A stretch of DNA of 64,000 bases from Mycobacterium sp. IDR2000157661 (GCF_022317005.1 NZ_CP081006.1:1116001-1180000); one strand, 5' to 3'. Shown: positions 27,964 through 37,417, counted from the stretch's first letter. The notes: generated by a model from the letters alone, not told the origin. Numbers and translations are program-made.

Positions 27964-29451
27964 ATGACTTCGGAACAGTTCGACGCCGTCATCGTGGGCG
28001 CCGGGTTCGGGGGCATCGGCGCGGCCATCCAGCTCAAGCGGATGGGCTACGAGAACTTCGTCATCCTCGACCGAGAGGACGACCTGGGCGGAACGTGGCA
28101 CGTCAACCACTACCCGGGCCTGGCCGTCGACGTCCCGACGACCACCTACTCCTACTTCTTCGAGCCGAACCCGAACTGGTCGCGCTTGTTCTCCACCGGC
28201 GGCGAGATCAAGCAGTATGCCGATGATGTCGCAGACAAGTACGACGTGCGCAAGCACATGCGGTTCAACACCACGGTCGAGGGCGCCCGCTGGGACGAGG
28301 ACGCCAAGGTCTGGCGGATCGCGCTGGGCGGTGGCGACACGCTGAGCGCGCGCTACCTCATCACGGCCACCGGTTTCCTGTCACAGCCGCACACCCCTGA
28401 CATTCCGGGCATCACGAGCTTCGACGGCAAGGTCATCCACACCACCGCCTGGGACGACGGCTACGAGCCGGAGGGACGCCGCATCGCGATCATCGGCACC
28501 GGCGCAACGGCGGTACAGCTCATTCCGGAACTCGCCAAGAAAGCCGCCGAGCTGACCGTCTATCAACGGACCCCGATCTGGGTCGTGCCGAAACTCGACT
28601 TCCCCATCTCCGAGCGCGCCAAGCGGTTGTTCGCCCGTGTGCCGCTTACCCAGCGCGCGGTCCGGATGGTCACCGACGCGCTGTATGAGTTCTTCATCTT
28701 CGTCGGACTTCATCACCGCCAGACGCTGTTTCGACGGCTCAACATCGCCGCCTCCGACCTGGCCAAGATGCACCGGTTCTTCTCGATCCGGGACCCCGAG
28801 TTGCGTGAGCAACTGACACCGGACTACGACTTCGGCTGCAAGCGGCCCACGTTCTCCAACAGCTACTACCGGGTCTTCACCAAACCCCATGTGCACCTTC
28901 AGAGTTCGGGTATCGAGCGGATCGAATCCGACGGCATCGTGGCCAATGACGGAACGAAGACGGTGATCGACACGTTGGTGCTGGCCACCGGCTTCGACCT
29001 GTGGGAGGCGAACTTCCCGGCCATCGAGATCGTCGGCCGCCAGGGACGCAACCTCGGCAAGTGGTGGCGCGAGAACCGGTTCCAGGCTTACCAGGGCGTC
29101 TCGATGCCCTACTTCCCCAACCTGCTCAGCCTGGCCAGCCCGTATGCCTTCCTCGGCCTGAACTTCTTCAACACCATGGAATACCAGATGCGCCACATGG
29201 ACAGGCTGTTCGGCGAGGTGAAGCGCCGGGGGGCGACCACGTTCGAGGTGACCGAGGAAGCCAACACCCGCTACCTGGACCGGATGACGGAGTTGATCGC
29301 GGATTCGGTGTTCACGGTGGGCAACTGCGCCTCGTCGCGGTCCTATTACTTCAACCCCAGCGGCGAGGCCACGCTCCTGCGGCCGATGCCCACGCGACGG
29401 GCCATCAAGGAAGCGTCGCAGTATCCGTTGAGCGACTACCAGATCGCGTGA
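27964..29451 (+). CDS. flavin-binding Baeyer-Villiger type monooxygenase
   Basis: 495 residues. FAD motif GAGFGG near residue 14, second Rossmann motif GTGATAVQ near residue 178, and the Baeyer-Villiger fingerprint F-x-G-x3-H-x3-W-D seen as FDGKVIHTTAWD near residue 152. The C-terminal half keeps PTFSNSYYRVF and LVLATGFD. Such enzymes oxidise ketones to esters or sulphur/nitrogen groups with NADPH; mycobacteria have many, including EthA. The next small DoxX-like gene begins 20 nt after its stop and is probably co-transcribed. Confidence 0.92.
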   Translation: MTSEQFDAVIVGAGFGGIGAAIQLKRMGYENFVILDREDDLGGTWHVNHYPGLAVDVPTTTYSYFFEPNPNWSRLFSTGGEIKQYADDVADKYDVRKHMRFNTTVEGARWDEDAKVWRIALGGGDTLSARYLITATGFLSQPHTPDIPGITSFDGKVIHTTAWDDGYEPEGRRIAIIGTGATAVQLIPELAKKAAELTVYQRTPIWVVPKLDFPISERAKRLFARVPLTQRAVRMVTDALYEFFIFVGLHHRQTLFRRLNIAASDLAKMHRFFSIRDPELREQLTPDYDFGCKRPTFSNSYYRVFTKPHVHLQSSGIERIESDGIVANDGTKTVIDTLVLATGFDLWEANFPAIEIVGRQGRNLGKWWRENRFQAYQGVSMPYFPNLLSLASPYAFLGLNFFNTMEYQMRHMDRLFGEVKRRGATTFEVTEEANTRYLDRMTELIADSVFTVGNCASSRSYYFNPSGEATLLRPMPTRRAIKEASQYPLSDYQIA

Positions 29452-29470
29452 CAGGAAGGGAACGACAGAC

Positions 29471-29746
29471 GTGACAGAGGATCCGGGCACCGGTTCGCGG
29501 GCGGCCACCCTGGCAGGCTTGGGTGTCGCCGCCGTCGGGGTCTCGCACTTCGTCAAGCCGCAACTGTTCGAGTCGGCCACGGTGCAGGCGTTTCCGCGAA
29601 ACACCCGCCAGTTCATCTACCTCAACGGTGGCATCGAGACCGCGATCGGACTGGGGCTGGCGTCGCGCAGGACACGCAAGCTCGCCGCCCTCGCGACTGT
29701 CGGCTATCTCGCCTACCTCGCAGGCAACATGGCACGCAACCGGTAG
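29471..29746 (+). CDS. small DoxX-like membrane protein
   Basis: 91 residues from GTG 29471, 20 nt after the monooxygenase stop. Three hydrophobic segments: TLAGLGVAAVGVSHFVKP, FIYLNGGIETAIGLGLASR and LAALATVGYLAYLAGNM. The pattern Gly-x-x-H-F in helix 1 and N-G-G-I-E-x-x-x-G in helix 2 resembles DoxX/DUF-type four-helix proteins lacking one helix. Function unknown; its position suggests work with the monooxygenase. Confidence 0.7.
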   Translation: MTEDPGTGSRAATLAGLGVAAVGVSHFVKPQLFESATVQAFPRNTRQFIYLNGGIETAIGLGLASRRTRKLAALATVGYLAYLAGNMARNR

Positions 29747-29798
29747 TCGACTCGCCTGGCGAACTCCGTGCCCGGACCCTGTCCACATAACCGGTGAC

Positions 29799-29810
29799 TT
29801 GCCTTGGCAA
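29799..29810 (+). promoter_or_regulatory. 12-bp palindrome TTGCCTTGGCAA
   Basis: A perfect inverted repeat (TTGCC-TT-GGCAA) stands about 100 bp before the next gene. A TAACAT -10-like box about 40 bp downstream suggests it flanks a promoter. Regulatory role inferred. Confidence 0.4.
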
Positions 29811-29905
29811 TCGCCGAGAATCGTTTCCTCATTCGCAGAATCGCCATTAACATAGTGGGGTGTTCGGCGCGCTGCGCAGGCTGCTTGGACAGGAACGGGG
29901 AAACC

Positions 29906-30247
29906 ATGCAGGACCGACATCATCGACTCGCGTACACCGGCATCGTGGCTGGAGCCGTGTTGGCCGCCGGTCTGCTGGCGATGAATTTCCCGGTCTTCCT
30001 CGACGCCTTCGACCAGTACGGCTGGCAGATCAAGTGCGGAACCGGCTACCTCACCGACCTGACGCAGGCGGCGGCGACCGTCGGCGAGTCGAGCTATGTC
30101 GAGCAGTGCCAGAGCGCTCTGCTGGTGCGGCGGCTGTGGACCATGCCGCTGACAGTGCTCGCCGGGATGGTGCTGCTGGCCGTGCTCGTCGCCTCGGCCG
30201 CCACCTCGGCCAGCGAGTCTTTGGAGCCGCAGGACAACGACGGCTGA
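29906..30247 (+). CDS. small membrane protein with an extracytoplasmic Cys-containing loop
   Basis: 113 residues from ATG 29906, preceded by a GGGG/GAAA purine stretch; an ATG at 29804 is in frame but would add sequence unlike a protein head. Two membrane helices, about 10-30 (YTGIVAGAVLAAGLLAMNF) and 78-97 (MPLTVLAGMVLLAVLVASA), bracket a loop of 45 residues with two Cys (KCGTGYL and VEQCQSAL) that may form a disulphide. I do not recognise the family; it appears mycobacterial. Confidence 0.75.
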   Translation: MQDRHHRLAYTGIVAGAVLAAGLLAMNFPVFLDAFDQYGWQIKCGTGYLTDLTQAAATVGESSYVEQCQSALLVRRLWTMPLTVLAGMVLLAVLVASAATSASESLEPQDNDG

Positions 30248-30249
30248 TC

Positions 30250-30255
30250 TAACAT
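30250..30255 (+). promoter_or_regulatory. -10 box (TAACAT) for the amino-acid permease
   Basis: TAACAT ends 7 nt before GTG 30263, giving a leaderless start. Inferred. Confidence 0.4.
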
Positions 30256-30262
30256 TCTCGCC

Positions 30263-31510
30263 GTGAGCACGCCGCCGCACGGCCCTGCCCTGCAGCGGCG
30301 ACTCGGCACCACCGACGCGGTGCTCATCGGGATGGGCTCGATGATCGGTGCGGGCATCTTCGTCGCGCTGGCCCCGGCCGCGGCCGCGGCGGGTTCGGGG
30401 TTGTTGATCGGCCTGGCCGTCGCGGCCGTCGTCGCCTACTGTAACGCCACGTCCTCGGCACGCCTTGCCGCCCTTTACCCGCAGTCCGGTGGGACCTACG
30501 TCTACGGCCGGGAATGTCTCGGCCCGTTCTGGGGATACACGGCGGGGTGGAGTTTCGTCGTCGGCAAGACGGCTTCGTGTGCGGCGATGGCGCTGACCGT
30601 CGGTTACTACGTCTGGCCCGAGTGGGCGCACGCGGTGGCAGTGGCGGCCGTCGTCGCGCTGACCGCCCTGAACTACGCGGGTATCAGGAAGTCGGCGTTG
30701 CTGACCCGGCTCATCGTCGCCGTCGTGCTCGCGGTGCTGGCCGCGGTGGTCGTCGTCATCGCCGGGTTCGGTGCGCCCGACGGCGCGCGGCTCGCCCTGG
30801 GCTCCGATGTCACGGTGGTCGGTGTGCTGCAGGCCGCAGGGTTGCTGTTCTTCGCCTTCGCGGGCTATGCGCGCATCGCCACCCTCGGTGAGGAGGTCCG
30901 CGACCCGGCCCGGACGATCCCCCGCGCGATCCCGATCGCGCTGGGCATCACGCTCGTCGTCTACGCCGTCGTCGCGGTCGCCGTCATCGCCGCGCTGGGC
31001 AGCGAAGCGCTGGCGTCGGCGACGGCGCCGCTGGCCGACGCCGTGGCCGCTGCGGGATACCCAGGATTCGAGCCCGTGGTCCGGACGGGCGCCGCGGTCG
31101 CCGCGCTGGGCTCGCTGCTGGCGTTGATCCTGGGGGTGTCGCGCACGACGCTGGCGATGGCCCGCGACCGCCACCTGCCGCAGGCGCTGGCGGCCGTGCA
31201 CCACCGGTTCGACAGCCCGCACCGCGCGGAGCTCGCGGTGGGTGTGGTGGTGGCGACGCTCGCCGCGCTGGTCGACGTGCGAACCGCGATCGGCTTCTCG
31301 TCGTTCGCGGTGCTGCTCTACTACGCCATCGCCAACACCGCCGCATTCACGTTGCCGCGCAAGGCCATACCGCTGGTCGGTGTGGCAGGGTGTCTGCTTC
31401 TGGCGATGTTGCTGCCGGTGTCGTCGGTGCTGGCAGGCGCGGGTGTCGTATTGATCGGCGCGGCGGTCTACGCCGGACGCCGCGTTCACGCCGCAAGGTA
31501 TGCCCCGTGA
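30263..31510 (+). CDS. APC-family amino-acid permease
   Basis: 415 residues, about 12 helices. The N-terminus LGTTDAVLIGMGSMIGAGIFVAL is the APC helix-1 signature with the unwound GSMIGAGIF segment that binds the substrate. YPQSGGTYVYGRECLG and GYARIATLGEEVRDPARTIPRAI are further family blocks. It is shorter than most permeases (C-terminal helices reduced). Substrate unknown, likely an amino acid. Its stop overlaps the GTG of the uracil permease gene. Confidence 0.9.
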   Translation: MSTPPHGPALQRRLGTTDAVLIGMGSMIGAGIFVALAPAAAAAGSGLLIGLAVAAVVAYCNATSSARLAALYPQSGGTYVYGRECLGPFWGYTAGWSFVVGKTASCAAMALTVGYYVWPEWAHAVAVAAVVALTALNYAGIRKSALLTRLIVAVVLAVLAAVVVVIAGFGAPDGARLALGSDVTVVGVLQAAGLLFFAFAGYARIATLGEEVRDPARTIPRAIPIALGITLVVYAVVAVAVIAALGSEALASATAPLADAVAAAGYPGFEPVVRTGAAVAALGSLLALILGVSRTTLAMARDRHLPQALAAVHHRFDSPHRAELAVGVVVATLAALVDVRTAIGFSSFAVLLYYAIANTAAFTLPRKAIPLVGVAGCLLLAMLLPVSSVLAGAGVVLIGAAVYAGRRVHAARYAP

Positions 31511-32796
31511 TTCCAGTGACATGGTCGCGGGTCGACGCACGAGCAGGCGAGGACTTCGTCGTCGCGCCCGGCGAACGGCTCAGGTGGGGCCGGATGATCG
31601 GCCTGGGTGCGCAGCACGTCGTCGCGATGTTCGGCGCAACCTTCCTGGTGCCGGTCCTCACCGGTTTCCCACCCGCAACGACGCTGCTGTTCTCGGGCGT
31701 CGGCACGGTGCTGTTCCTGCTGATCACGGGCAACCGGCTGCCGAGCTATCTGGGCTCCAGTTTCTCGGTGATCGCGCCGGTCACCGCGGCGGTGGCCACG
31801 TACGGGACCGGCAGCGCGCTGGGCGGACTGGTTGCAGTCGGCCTGGCACTGGTCGCGATCGGAGCGGTCGTGCACCTGGTGGGTACGCACTGGATCGACG
31901 TGACGTTGCCGCCGGTGGTCACCGGCGCGATCGTCGCGCTGATCGGCTTCAACCTCGCTCCGGCCGCCAAGGCGAATTTCGAGGAGGGGCCGCTGGTCGG
32001 ACTCGTCACCTTGGTGTTGCTGGTGGCCATCCTGGCCTTCTTCCGCGGGATGATCGGTCGGCTCGCCATTTTCCTGGCGGTGTTGGTCGGGTATCTGTTG
32101 GCGCTGGCGATGGGAGAGGTCGACACGTCGGCGATCGCGGCCGCACCGTGGCTGGGCCTGCCCGAGTTCCAGACGCCCACGTTCACCCTGGCGGTGCTGC
32201 CGATGTTCCTGCCTGCGGTGATCGCACTTGTCGCCGAGAACATCGGGCACGTGAAGTCTGTCGGGCAGATGACCGGCACCGACGTCGACCCGCTGATCGG
32301 GCGAGCACTGGCGGCCGACGGTGTGGCGACCACCCTGGCGGGCATCGGCGGGGGTTCGGCGACGACGACGTACGCCGAGAACATCGGCGTGATGGCGGCG
32401 ACGCGGGTGTACTCGACCGCCGCGTACTGGGTGGCGGCGGCGGTGGCGATCATGCTCTCGCTCTGCCCGAAGGTGGGCGCGGTGATCTCGGCCATTCCAG
32501 CCGGCGTACTCGGCGGGGCCACCGTGGTGCTCTACGGGCTCGTCGGGGTGCTCGGAATCCGGATCTGGCTGACCAACCGGGTCGACTTCACGAAGCCGGT
32601 GAACCAGATGACAGCCGCGATTCCGCTGATCATCGGTATCGCCGACTTCACATGGCAGGGCGGGGGTTTGACGTTCACCGGCATTGCGCTGGGATCCATC
32701 GCCGCGCTGGCGGTGTATCACGGCATGCGACTGCTGGGCTACCGGAAGGCTACCGAGAGATCCGTTGCCGTTGATCCCGAGGCGGAACTCCGTTGA
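31507..32796 (+). CDS. uracil/xanthine permease (NCS2 family)
   Basis: 429 residues from GTG 31507 (GTGA overlap with the APC gene). NCS2 features include RMIGLGAQHVVAMFGATFLVP in helix 1, PSYLGSSFSVIAPV, the substrate-contacting Glu in ALVAENIGHVKSV and the GIGGGSATTTYAENIGVMA motif. It is closest in look to uracil/pyrimidine symporters (UraA/PyrP). The last 47 nt overlap the 3' end of the convergent lipoprotein peptidase gene. Confidence 0.9.
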   Translation: MIPVTWSRVDARAGEDFVVAPGERLRWGRMIGLGAQHVVAMFGATFLVPVLTGFPPATTLLFSGVGTVLFLLITGNRLPSYLGSSFSVIAPVTAAVATYGTGSALGGLVAVGLALVAIGAVVHLVGTHWIDVTLPPVVTGAIVALIGFNLAPAAKANFEEGPLVGLVTLVLLVAILAFFRGMIGRLAIFLAVLVGYLLALAMGEVDTSAIAAAPWLGLPEFQTPTFTLAVLPMFLPAVIALVAENIGHVKSVGQMTGTDVDPLIGRALAADGVATTLAGIGGGSATTTYAENIGVMAATRVYSTAAYWVAAAVAIMLSLCPKVGAVISAIPAGVLGGATVVLYGLVGVLGIRIWLTNRVDFTKPVNQMTAAIPLIIGIADFTWQGGGLTFTGIALGSIAALAVYHGMRLLGYRKATERSVAVDPEAELR

Positions 32797-34204
32797 CGCC
32801 GTCGACGGCCTGCGCATAGGTTCCGACGGCGAACGCGGCGGCCGGCCCCAGGACCGAAAGCGCGTCGCGGTTCACGGCGTCGATCCGGTCGCGTGGCGTG
32901 CGGTAGTTCGGATCGAACGGCACACCGGCCTTGCCGCCCCAAAGGCGCTCCTGCACCTCGGTTTTCCGCTGCGAAGCGCCGGCCGTCAGGCCGCCTACCG
33001 GAATTCCCGCGGTCAGAAACGGGTAGTAGTCGGTGGCTTTGGCCAGCGGCATGTCGGCGGGCCGCACACCGGCCGAGTTGAGATAGCCGGCCAGGGTGCG
33101 CTCGAGGCCCGCGGAGCCTTGCGGCACCGATCGCAGCGGGATCTCCGGGTTGGGCTGCGCGGTCTGGTCACCGTCGTAGGTGAAGTAGCCTGCGTTCGGC
33201 GAGCCGAGCATGTCGAAGTTGAGGTAGAGCGCGATGTCGGCCAGGTCTTCGAGCGACAGGCTGTGCACATATCGGCTCGGCCCGGCATGCCCGTTCTCCT
33301 CCGACGCCCAGAAGGCGAACCGCACGGCATTGGTGATCTGCGGTTCCGAACCCAGCGCCGCCGCCGTCTCCAAAAGCGCGGCCACACCGGTGCCGTCGTC
33401 GTTGATCCCGGGACTTCGGGTCACGCTGTCGAGATGCGCACCCGCCACGACGAGATTCGCGGTGTCGCCGGTCTGCGTCTGCGCGATCACGTTGCGCGCC
33501 TTGGTCATGACCGGCTTGCTGTCCAGTACGAGTTGCACCGGTGCGCTGGTGCGGCGCAGGGCGGCGTCAGCATCGGGGTTGATCACTCCGACGGGCACGG
33601 TCAGCTCCCGGTAGTAGCCGGGCGTGAACAGTCCGGCCGGGCTGCCGCTGGTTCCGCGGGTGTTGACGACGAGCACGCCGACCGCTCCTTCGGACACTGC
33701 CGCGTTCTGTTTGTCGACGACCGAGCAACCGGTGTCGTCGACGACGGCAATGGCGCCCTTCACCGAACGGCCGTCGTAGTCGGCGGTGCGACACCCTGGT
33801 GACTTTCCGGGCCTCAGGGTCGGGGCGGCGAGCCCGCCGGGCGGTGTGGTGATCAGCAGCGAGGCCTGCTCGGCGGGGAAGCTTCGCCCGCCCACCCGCA
33901 GGGCGGGGTTGCCGCCCTCGCTGCGATCGAGGACTTCGAACTCCGGCGTCTGGACATCGAAGCCGCTGTCGCGCAGCAACTCTGCGACGTAGTCGACGCT
34001 GGCGTCGTAGCCGGGGGTGCCCTCTGCCCGGCTGCCGTCGTTGGCGTCGGCGATCTCCTGGAGTCGGCGCAGGTGCGGATACATTCCGTCGGCGGTGACT
34101 TTGGCGGCCAGTTCTCGGCCCAGGTCGTCAGGTGCCGGGTTGGAGTCCGTCGACGAGCAGGCCGTCAGGATCGCGGCAAGCCCGACGGCAGCCCAGCGTT
34201 TCAT
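32750..34204 (-). CDS. LpqL-like lipoprotein, M28 peptidase paralogue lacking a zinc ligand
   Basis: 484 residues. Signal peptide with lipobox LTAC (Cys16). M28 aminopeptidase fold with a PA domain inserted (about 125-240). Metal residues are GAHLDS (His, Asp), NDDGTG, SEENGH (Glu-Glu) and the KATDYYPF Asp. The last zinc ligand, His in the paralogue's NYHKESD, is Arg here (NYRTPRD), a single CAC to CGC change. It probably has reduced or no peptidase activity. Its ATG overlaps the stop of the upstream lpqL by ATGA, and the two are clearly a tandem duplication (shared EMYAHL/GMYPHL-RLQEIAD-NDG heads). Confidence 0.88.
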   Translation of the reverse strand: MKRWAAVGLAAILTACSSTDSNPAPDDLGRELAAKVTADGMYPHLRRLQEIADANDGSRAEGTPGYDASVDYVAELLRDSGFDVQTPEFEVLDRSEGGNPALRVGGRSFPAEQASLLITTPPGGLAAPTLRPGKSPGCRTADYDGRSVKGAIAVVDDTGCSVVDKQNAAVSEGAVGVLVVNTRGTSGSPAGLFTPGYYRELTVPVGVINPDADAALRRTSAPVQLVLDSKPVMTKARNVIAQTQTGDTANLVVAGAHLDSVTRSPGINDDGTGVAALLETAAALGSEPQITNAVRFAFWASEENGHAGPSRYVHSLSLEDLADIALYLNFDMLGSPNAGYFTYDGDQTAQPNPEIPLRSVPQGSAGLERTLAGYLNSAGVRPADMPLAKATDYYPFLTAGIPVGGLTAGASQRKTEVQERLWGGKAGVPFDPNYRTPRDRIDAVNRDALSVLGPAAAFAVGTYAQAVDGVNGVPPRDQRQRISR

Positions 34205-35718
34205 GACGCGAGCGGGTGGCGCGTACGGTCTTCCCGGATCGGCACACCGTTGCGGCCACCCTGGTCTTGGGCGTAGACGCCGACGGCGTACGCCACGGCG
34301 GCACCGTTGATGGCCAGCGCCGTGCGGTCGATGTTCGCCAAGACGTCCGACTCTTTGTGGTAGTTGGGGTCGAAGGGCTCTCCGGCCTCACCTCCCCACC
34401 GCTCGGCTTGCTCGGGCGTCTTCTCGGCCTCCGCGCCGGAGAACACCCCGCCGATCGCGATGCCGGCGAGGGCGAAGCCGTCGTAGTCGGAGCGCCCGTC
34501 GAAGTTGATGTCCTCGGCCGGTTTGCCTGCGGCGTCCAGATAGGCGACGAGCGTTCTTTCGATGCCCGCCGACCCTTCCGGAATGCGGCCGACCGGCGGG
34601 CCGTCGGGATCCGGTGGCAGCGAGAGGTCGCTGTCATAGGTGAAGTAACCGGGGTTCGGCGACCCGATCATGTCGAAGTTCAGGTACAGCGAGATGTTCC
34701 TGAGCTCCTCGACGCTGAGCGACTGCACATAGTCATTCGACCCCATCAGGCCCACTTCTTCGGCGCCCCAGAAGCCGAAGCGCACAGCGTAGTTGACGTC
34801 AGGAGCGCTGCCGAGCTGCAGCGCGGTCTCCAGGACGGCGGCCACTCCGGAACCGTTGTCGTTGATGCCGGGGCCTTCCGGGACGCTGTCCAGGTGGGCA
34901 CCGACCATGACGACGTTGTCGGTGCCGCCGGTCTTGGTCTGTGCGATGACGTTGCGCGACTGCTCGACGCGGACGCCCGCGTTGAGTTTGATGGTCGTCC
35001 GGCCGGGGTCGGCCCGCAGTCGGGCGCCGGCATCCTTGGTGACGCTGATGACGGGGATGTCGACGCCGGTCTGCTCTCCGAGCGTGCCGCCCATCTCGTC
35101 GCCTTCCTCGTTGTTGGCGACGATCAGGGCGAGGGCACCGCGTTCGGCGGCCGCGCTCTCCTTGTCGGCGAACGGACAGGTGCCGCGGTCGACCAAGACG
35201 ACGGACCCGCGCACGGTCAGTCCGTCGTAATCGGCGGGTGTGCATCCCGGTGAATCCTCGACGCGGGCAGCCACCAGCGGCCCCGAGACACCGTCGGGCG
35301 GGGTGCCGATGGTGAAGTTCAACGGCCTCGCGGCGATCTTCTCGCCGCCGACGGTCAGTGCGGGTTCGTCGGCGAAGGGTAGCCGCACCTCGAACTCAGG
35401 GGTCTGCACGTCGAAGCCCTTGTCACGCAGCGTGTTAGCGACGTAGTCCACGCTGGCGTCATAACCGGGGGTGCCGAGGGCCCGGTTGCCGTCGTTGTTG
35501 TCGGCGATCTCCTGCAGCCGGGCCAGGTGGGCATACATCTCGCCACCGGTGACTCGCCGCGAGAGCGACGCGGCGAACTGTGCTGCCGCGGGAGAGACGC
35601 CGACTGGCGCGGTCGGCGGTTGCCGCGTGGGTTCGCTCGGGTCGTCACGACCGCAACCGGCCAGCACGACGGCGACTGACAGCAGCGCGACGGTTCCCGA
35701 CCACCATTTGTGCCTCAT
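34201..35718 (-). CDS. lpqL: lipoprotein aminopeptidase LpqL (M28)
   Basis: 505 residues from ATG 35718. Lipobox LAGC (Cys22). Structure: mature head, PA domain with TCPFADKESAAAERGALALIV, then the M28 zinc site: GAHLDSVPEGPGINDNGSG, GAEEVGLMGS, the Asp in GRSDYDGF and the terminal His in NYHKESD. All five ligands of the double-zinc centre are present. It is exported and lipid-anchored; likely releases N-terminal residues from peptides for uptake. It follows the ABC permease gene after 32 nt and may belong to the thiO operon, as lpqL follows thiG in M. tuberculosis. Confidence 0.92.
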   Translation of the reverse strand: MRHKWWSGTVALLSVAVVLAGCGRDDPSEPTRQPPTAPVGVSPAAAQFAASLSRRVTGGEMYAHLARLQEIADNNDGNRALGTPGYDASVDYVANTLRDKGFDVQTPEFEVRLPFADEPALTVGGEKIAARPLNFTIGTPPDGVSGPLVAARVEDSPGCTPADYDGLTVRGSVVLVDRGTCPFADKESAAAERGALALIVANNEEGDEMGGTLGEQTGVDIPVISVTKDAGARLRADPGRTTIKLNAGVRVEQSRNVIAQTKTGGTDNVVMVGAHLDSVPEGPGINDNGSGVAAVLETALQLGSAPDVNYAVRFGFWGAEEVGLMGSNDYVQSLSVEELRNISLYLNFDMIGSPNPGYFTYDSDLSLPPDPDGPPVGRIPEGSAGIERTLVAYLDAAGKPAEDINFDGRSDYDGFALAGIAIGGVFSGAEAEKTPEQAERWGGEAGEPFDPNYHKESDVLANIDRTALAINGAAVAYAVGVYAQDQGGRNGVPIREDRTRHPLAS

Positions 35719-35750
35719 CGCCCACCACGTTAGCGCCGAAACAGCACGAG

Positions 35751-36509
35751 TCAGGCATCCCTGGCATTGACCACGGCGATCGCCGCGATCAACACCGCCA
35801 CCACCCAGGCAGCGAAATACACCAGCGACCCGAGCGGCCCCCACGGCATCGCGTAAACCGGATACAGCCACTGCACGTCGATGAAGAGGAAGACGTTGGC
35901 GAACGGCAGGTACGGCCCCACCTGCGCACCGACATCGGGCAGGTTACCGAGCATGGGTTCGACCAGCAGTGGCCACAGCAGCAGCACCGCCACCGCCCCA
36001 GGGCCCGCCCGCACCAGCGCTCCGATGCCGACACCGAGGGCCGATGCCAGCGCCGCGTAGAGCGCTGTGGCCGCACTCAGGCGCCACACTTCCGGCGAGG
36101 CCGGCGACAGCTCAACCGCGCTGCCGGTCGCCGCGACAATCCTGGCCAACGCGATCGCCATCACCACCAGCGCGGCGGCGAACAACGCCGAGAAGATCGC
36201 CGTCACAACCACTTTGGCGAGGATAACGAGCGTACGTTTCGGCTCCGCGATGAACGTGGTGCCGACCATCCCGGTTCGATACTCGGCCGTCACGGTCATA
36301 GACGCCATCACCATCAGCACCGGCACGCCGAAGACGGCGACGCCGAGGGCGGCCCGTTGCGGGTCCAACGGCGCCGAGGCGTGTGACAGCGCACCCTGCA
36401 GGCCGGCCAGCGCGAGGGCGAGCAGCGCAACGACCACGGCGGTCGACGAAGCCGAGTGCGTGGTGCCCAGCTTGATCCGCTCGGCGTTGACCACTGCCAG
36501 CGCGCTCAC
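35751..36509 (-). CDS. ABC-2 type transporter permease
   Basis: 252 residues, six hydrophobic helices. ABC-2 permease traits: N-terminal ERIKLGTTHSASST, MVMASMTVTAEYRTGMVGTTF with the conserved EYRxG/T element, and later helices ending with FAAWVVAVLIAAIAVVNARDA. It overlaps the ATPase gene by ATGA. The pair forms a small exporter. In M. tuberculosis no such genes lie between thiG and lpqL, as I recall. Confidence 0.88.
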   Translation of the reverse strand: MSALAVVNAERIKLGTTHSASSTAVVVALLALALAGLQGALSHASAPLDPQRAALGVAVFGVPVLMVMASMTVTAEYRTGMVGTTFIAEPKRTLVILAKVVVTAIFSALFAAALVVMAIALARIVAATGSAVELSPASPEVWRLSAATALYAALASALGVGIGALVRAGPGAVAVLLLWPLLVEPMLGNLPDVGAQVGPYLPFANVFLFIDVQWLYPVYAMPWGPLGSLVYFAAWVVAVLIAAIAVVNARDA

Positions 36510-37413
36510 GACCCCGCCGCCCGATACTCGACGGCCTGGTCGGTCAGGCTCATGTAGGCCTCTTCCAGGGAGACCTCCTGCACGCTCAGTTCATGCAACG
36601 TGATCCCGTGACGCGCAGCAAGATCGCCGACCACCTCGATCGCCGCGCCATGCACCACCAACGCGGAGTCGCCCGGCACCGACTGCACCGTCAGGCCGGC
36701 GGTCTCGGCCGTGCTCCGCAGCGCGTCGAGGTGGGGGCTTCGCACGCGCACGCTCTGGACGCCCGAGCGGCTGACGAACTCGCCGACCGACGTCGCCGTG
36801 ATCAGTCGGCCCCGCCCGATGACCACAAGCCGGTCGGCGGTATTGGCCATCTCCGCAAGCAGGTGGCTGGAGACGAGAACCGTGCGTCCCTCAGCGGCCA
36901 GCGACCGCATCAGCGTGCGTACCCACCGAATGCCCTCCGGATCAAGGCCGTTGACCGGTTCGTCGAACAGCAACACCGGCGGGTCACCCAGTAGCGCGCC
37001 TGCGATGCCCAACCGTTGACTCATGCCCAGCGACAGTGCTCCTGCCCTCTTGCCCGCCACCGAGGCGAGCCCGACCATCTCGAGGACCTCGTCGACCCGC
37101 TTGGCCGGGATCCGGTTGCTGGCGGCCATCCACCGCAGATGGTTGCGCGCCGAGCGGTTCGGGTGCGCCTGCCGCGCGTCCAGCAACGCTCCCACTTTGC
37201 GCAGCGGATCGACCAGCCGCGGGTAGGGAACGCCATGGACCGTGGCGGTGCCCGAGGTGGGGTGATCGAGCCCGAGGATGAGCCGCATGGTGGTGGTCTT
37301 GCCCGCGCCGTTGGGCCCGAGGAACCCGGTCACGAAGCCCGGTTCGATGGAGCACGTCAGGTCGTCGACGGCACGGGTCCGTCCGAAGGTCTTCGACAGC
37401 CCGACCAGCTCGA

Positions 37414-37417
<4 letters not shown>
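36506..37417 (-). CDS. ABC transporter ATP-binding protein (drug/bacitracin-exporter type)
   Basis: 303 residues from ATG 37417 (MIELVGLSKTFG). Walker A GPNGAGKTTT, Q-loop region, signature LSLGMSQRLGIAGAL, Walker B VLLFDEPVNGLDPEG and the H-loop VSSHLLAEM are all present. The C-terminal 90 residues are the regulatory extension common in BcrA-like ATPases. It overlaps the SGNH esterase gene (ATGA) upstream and the permease (ATGA) downstream. Confidence 0.93.
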
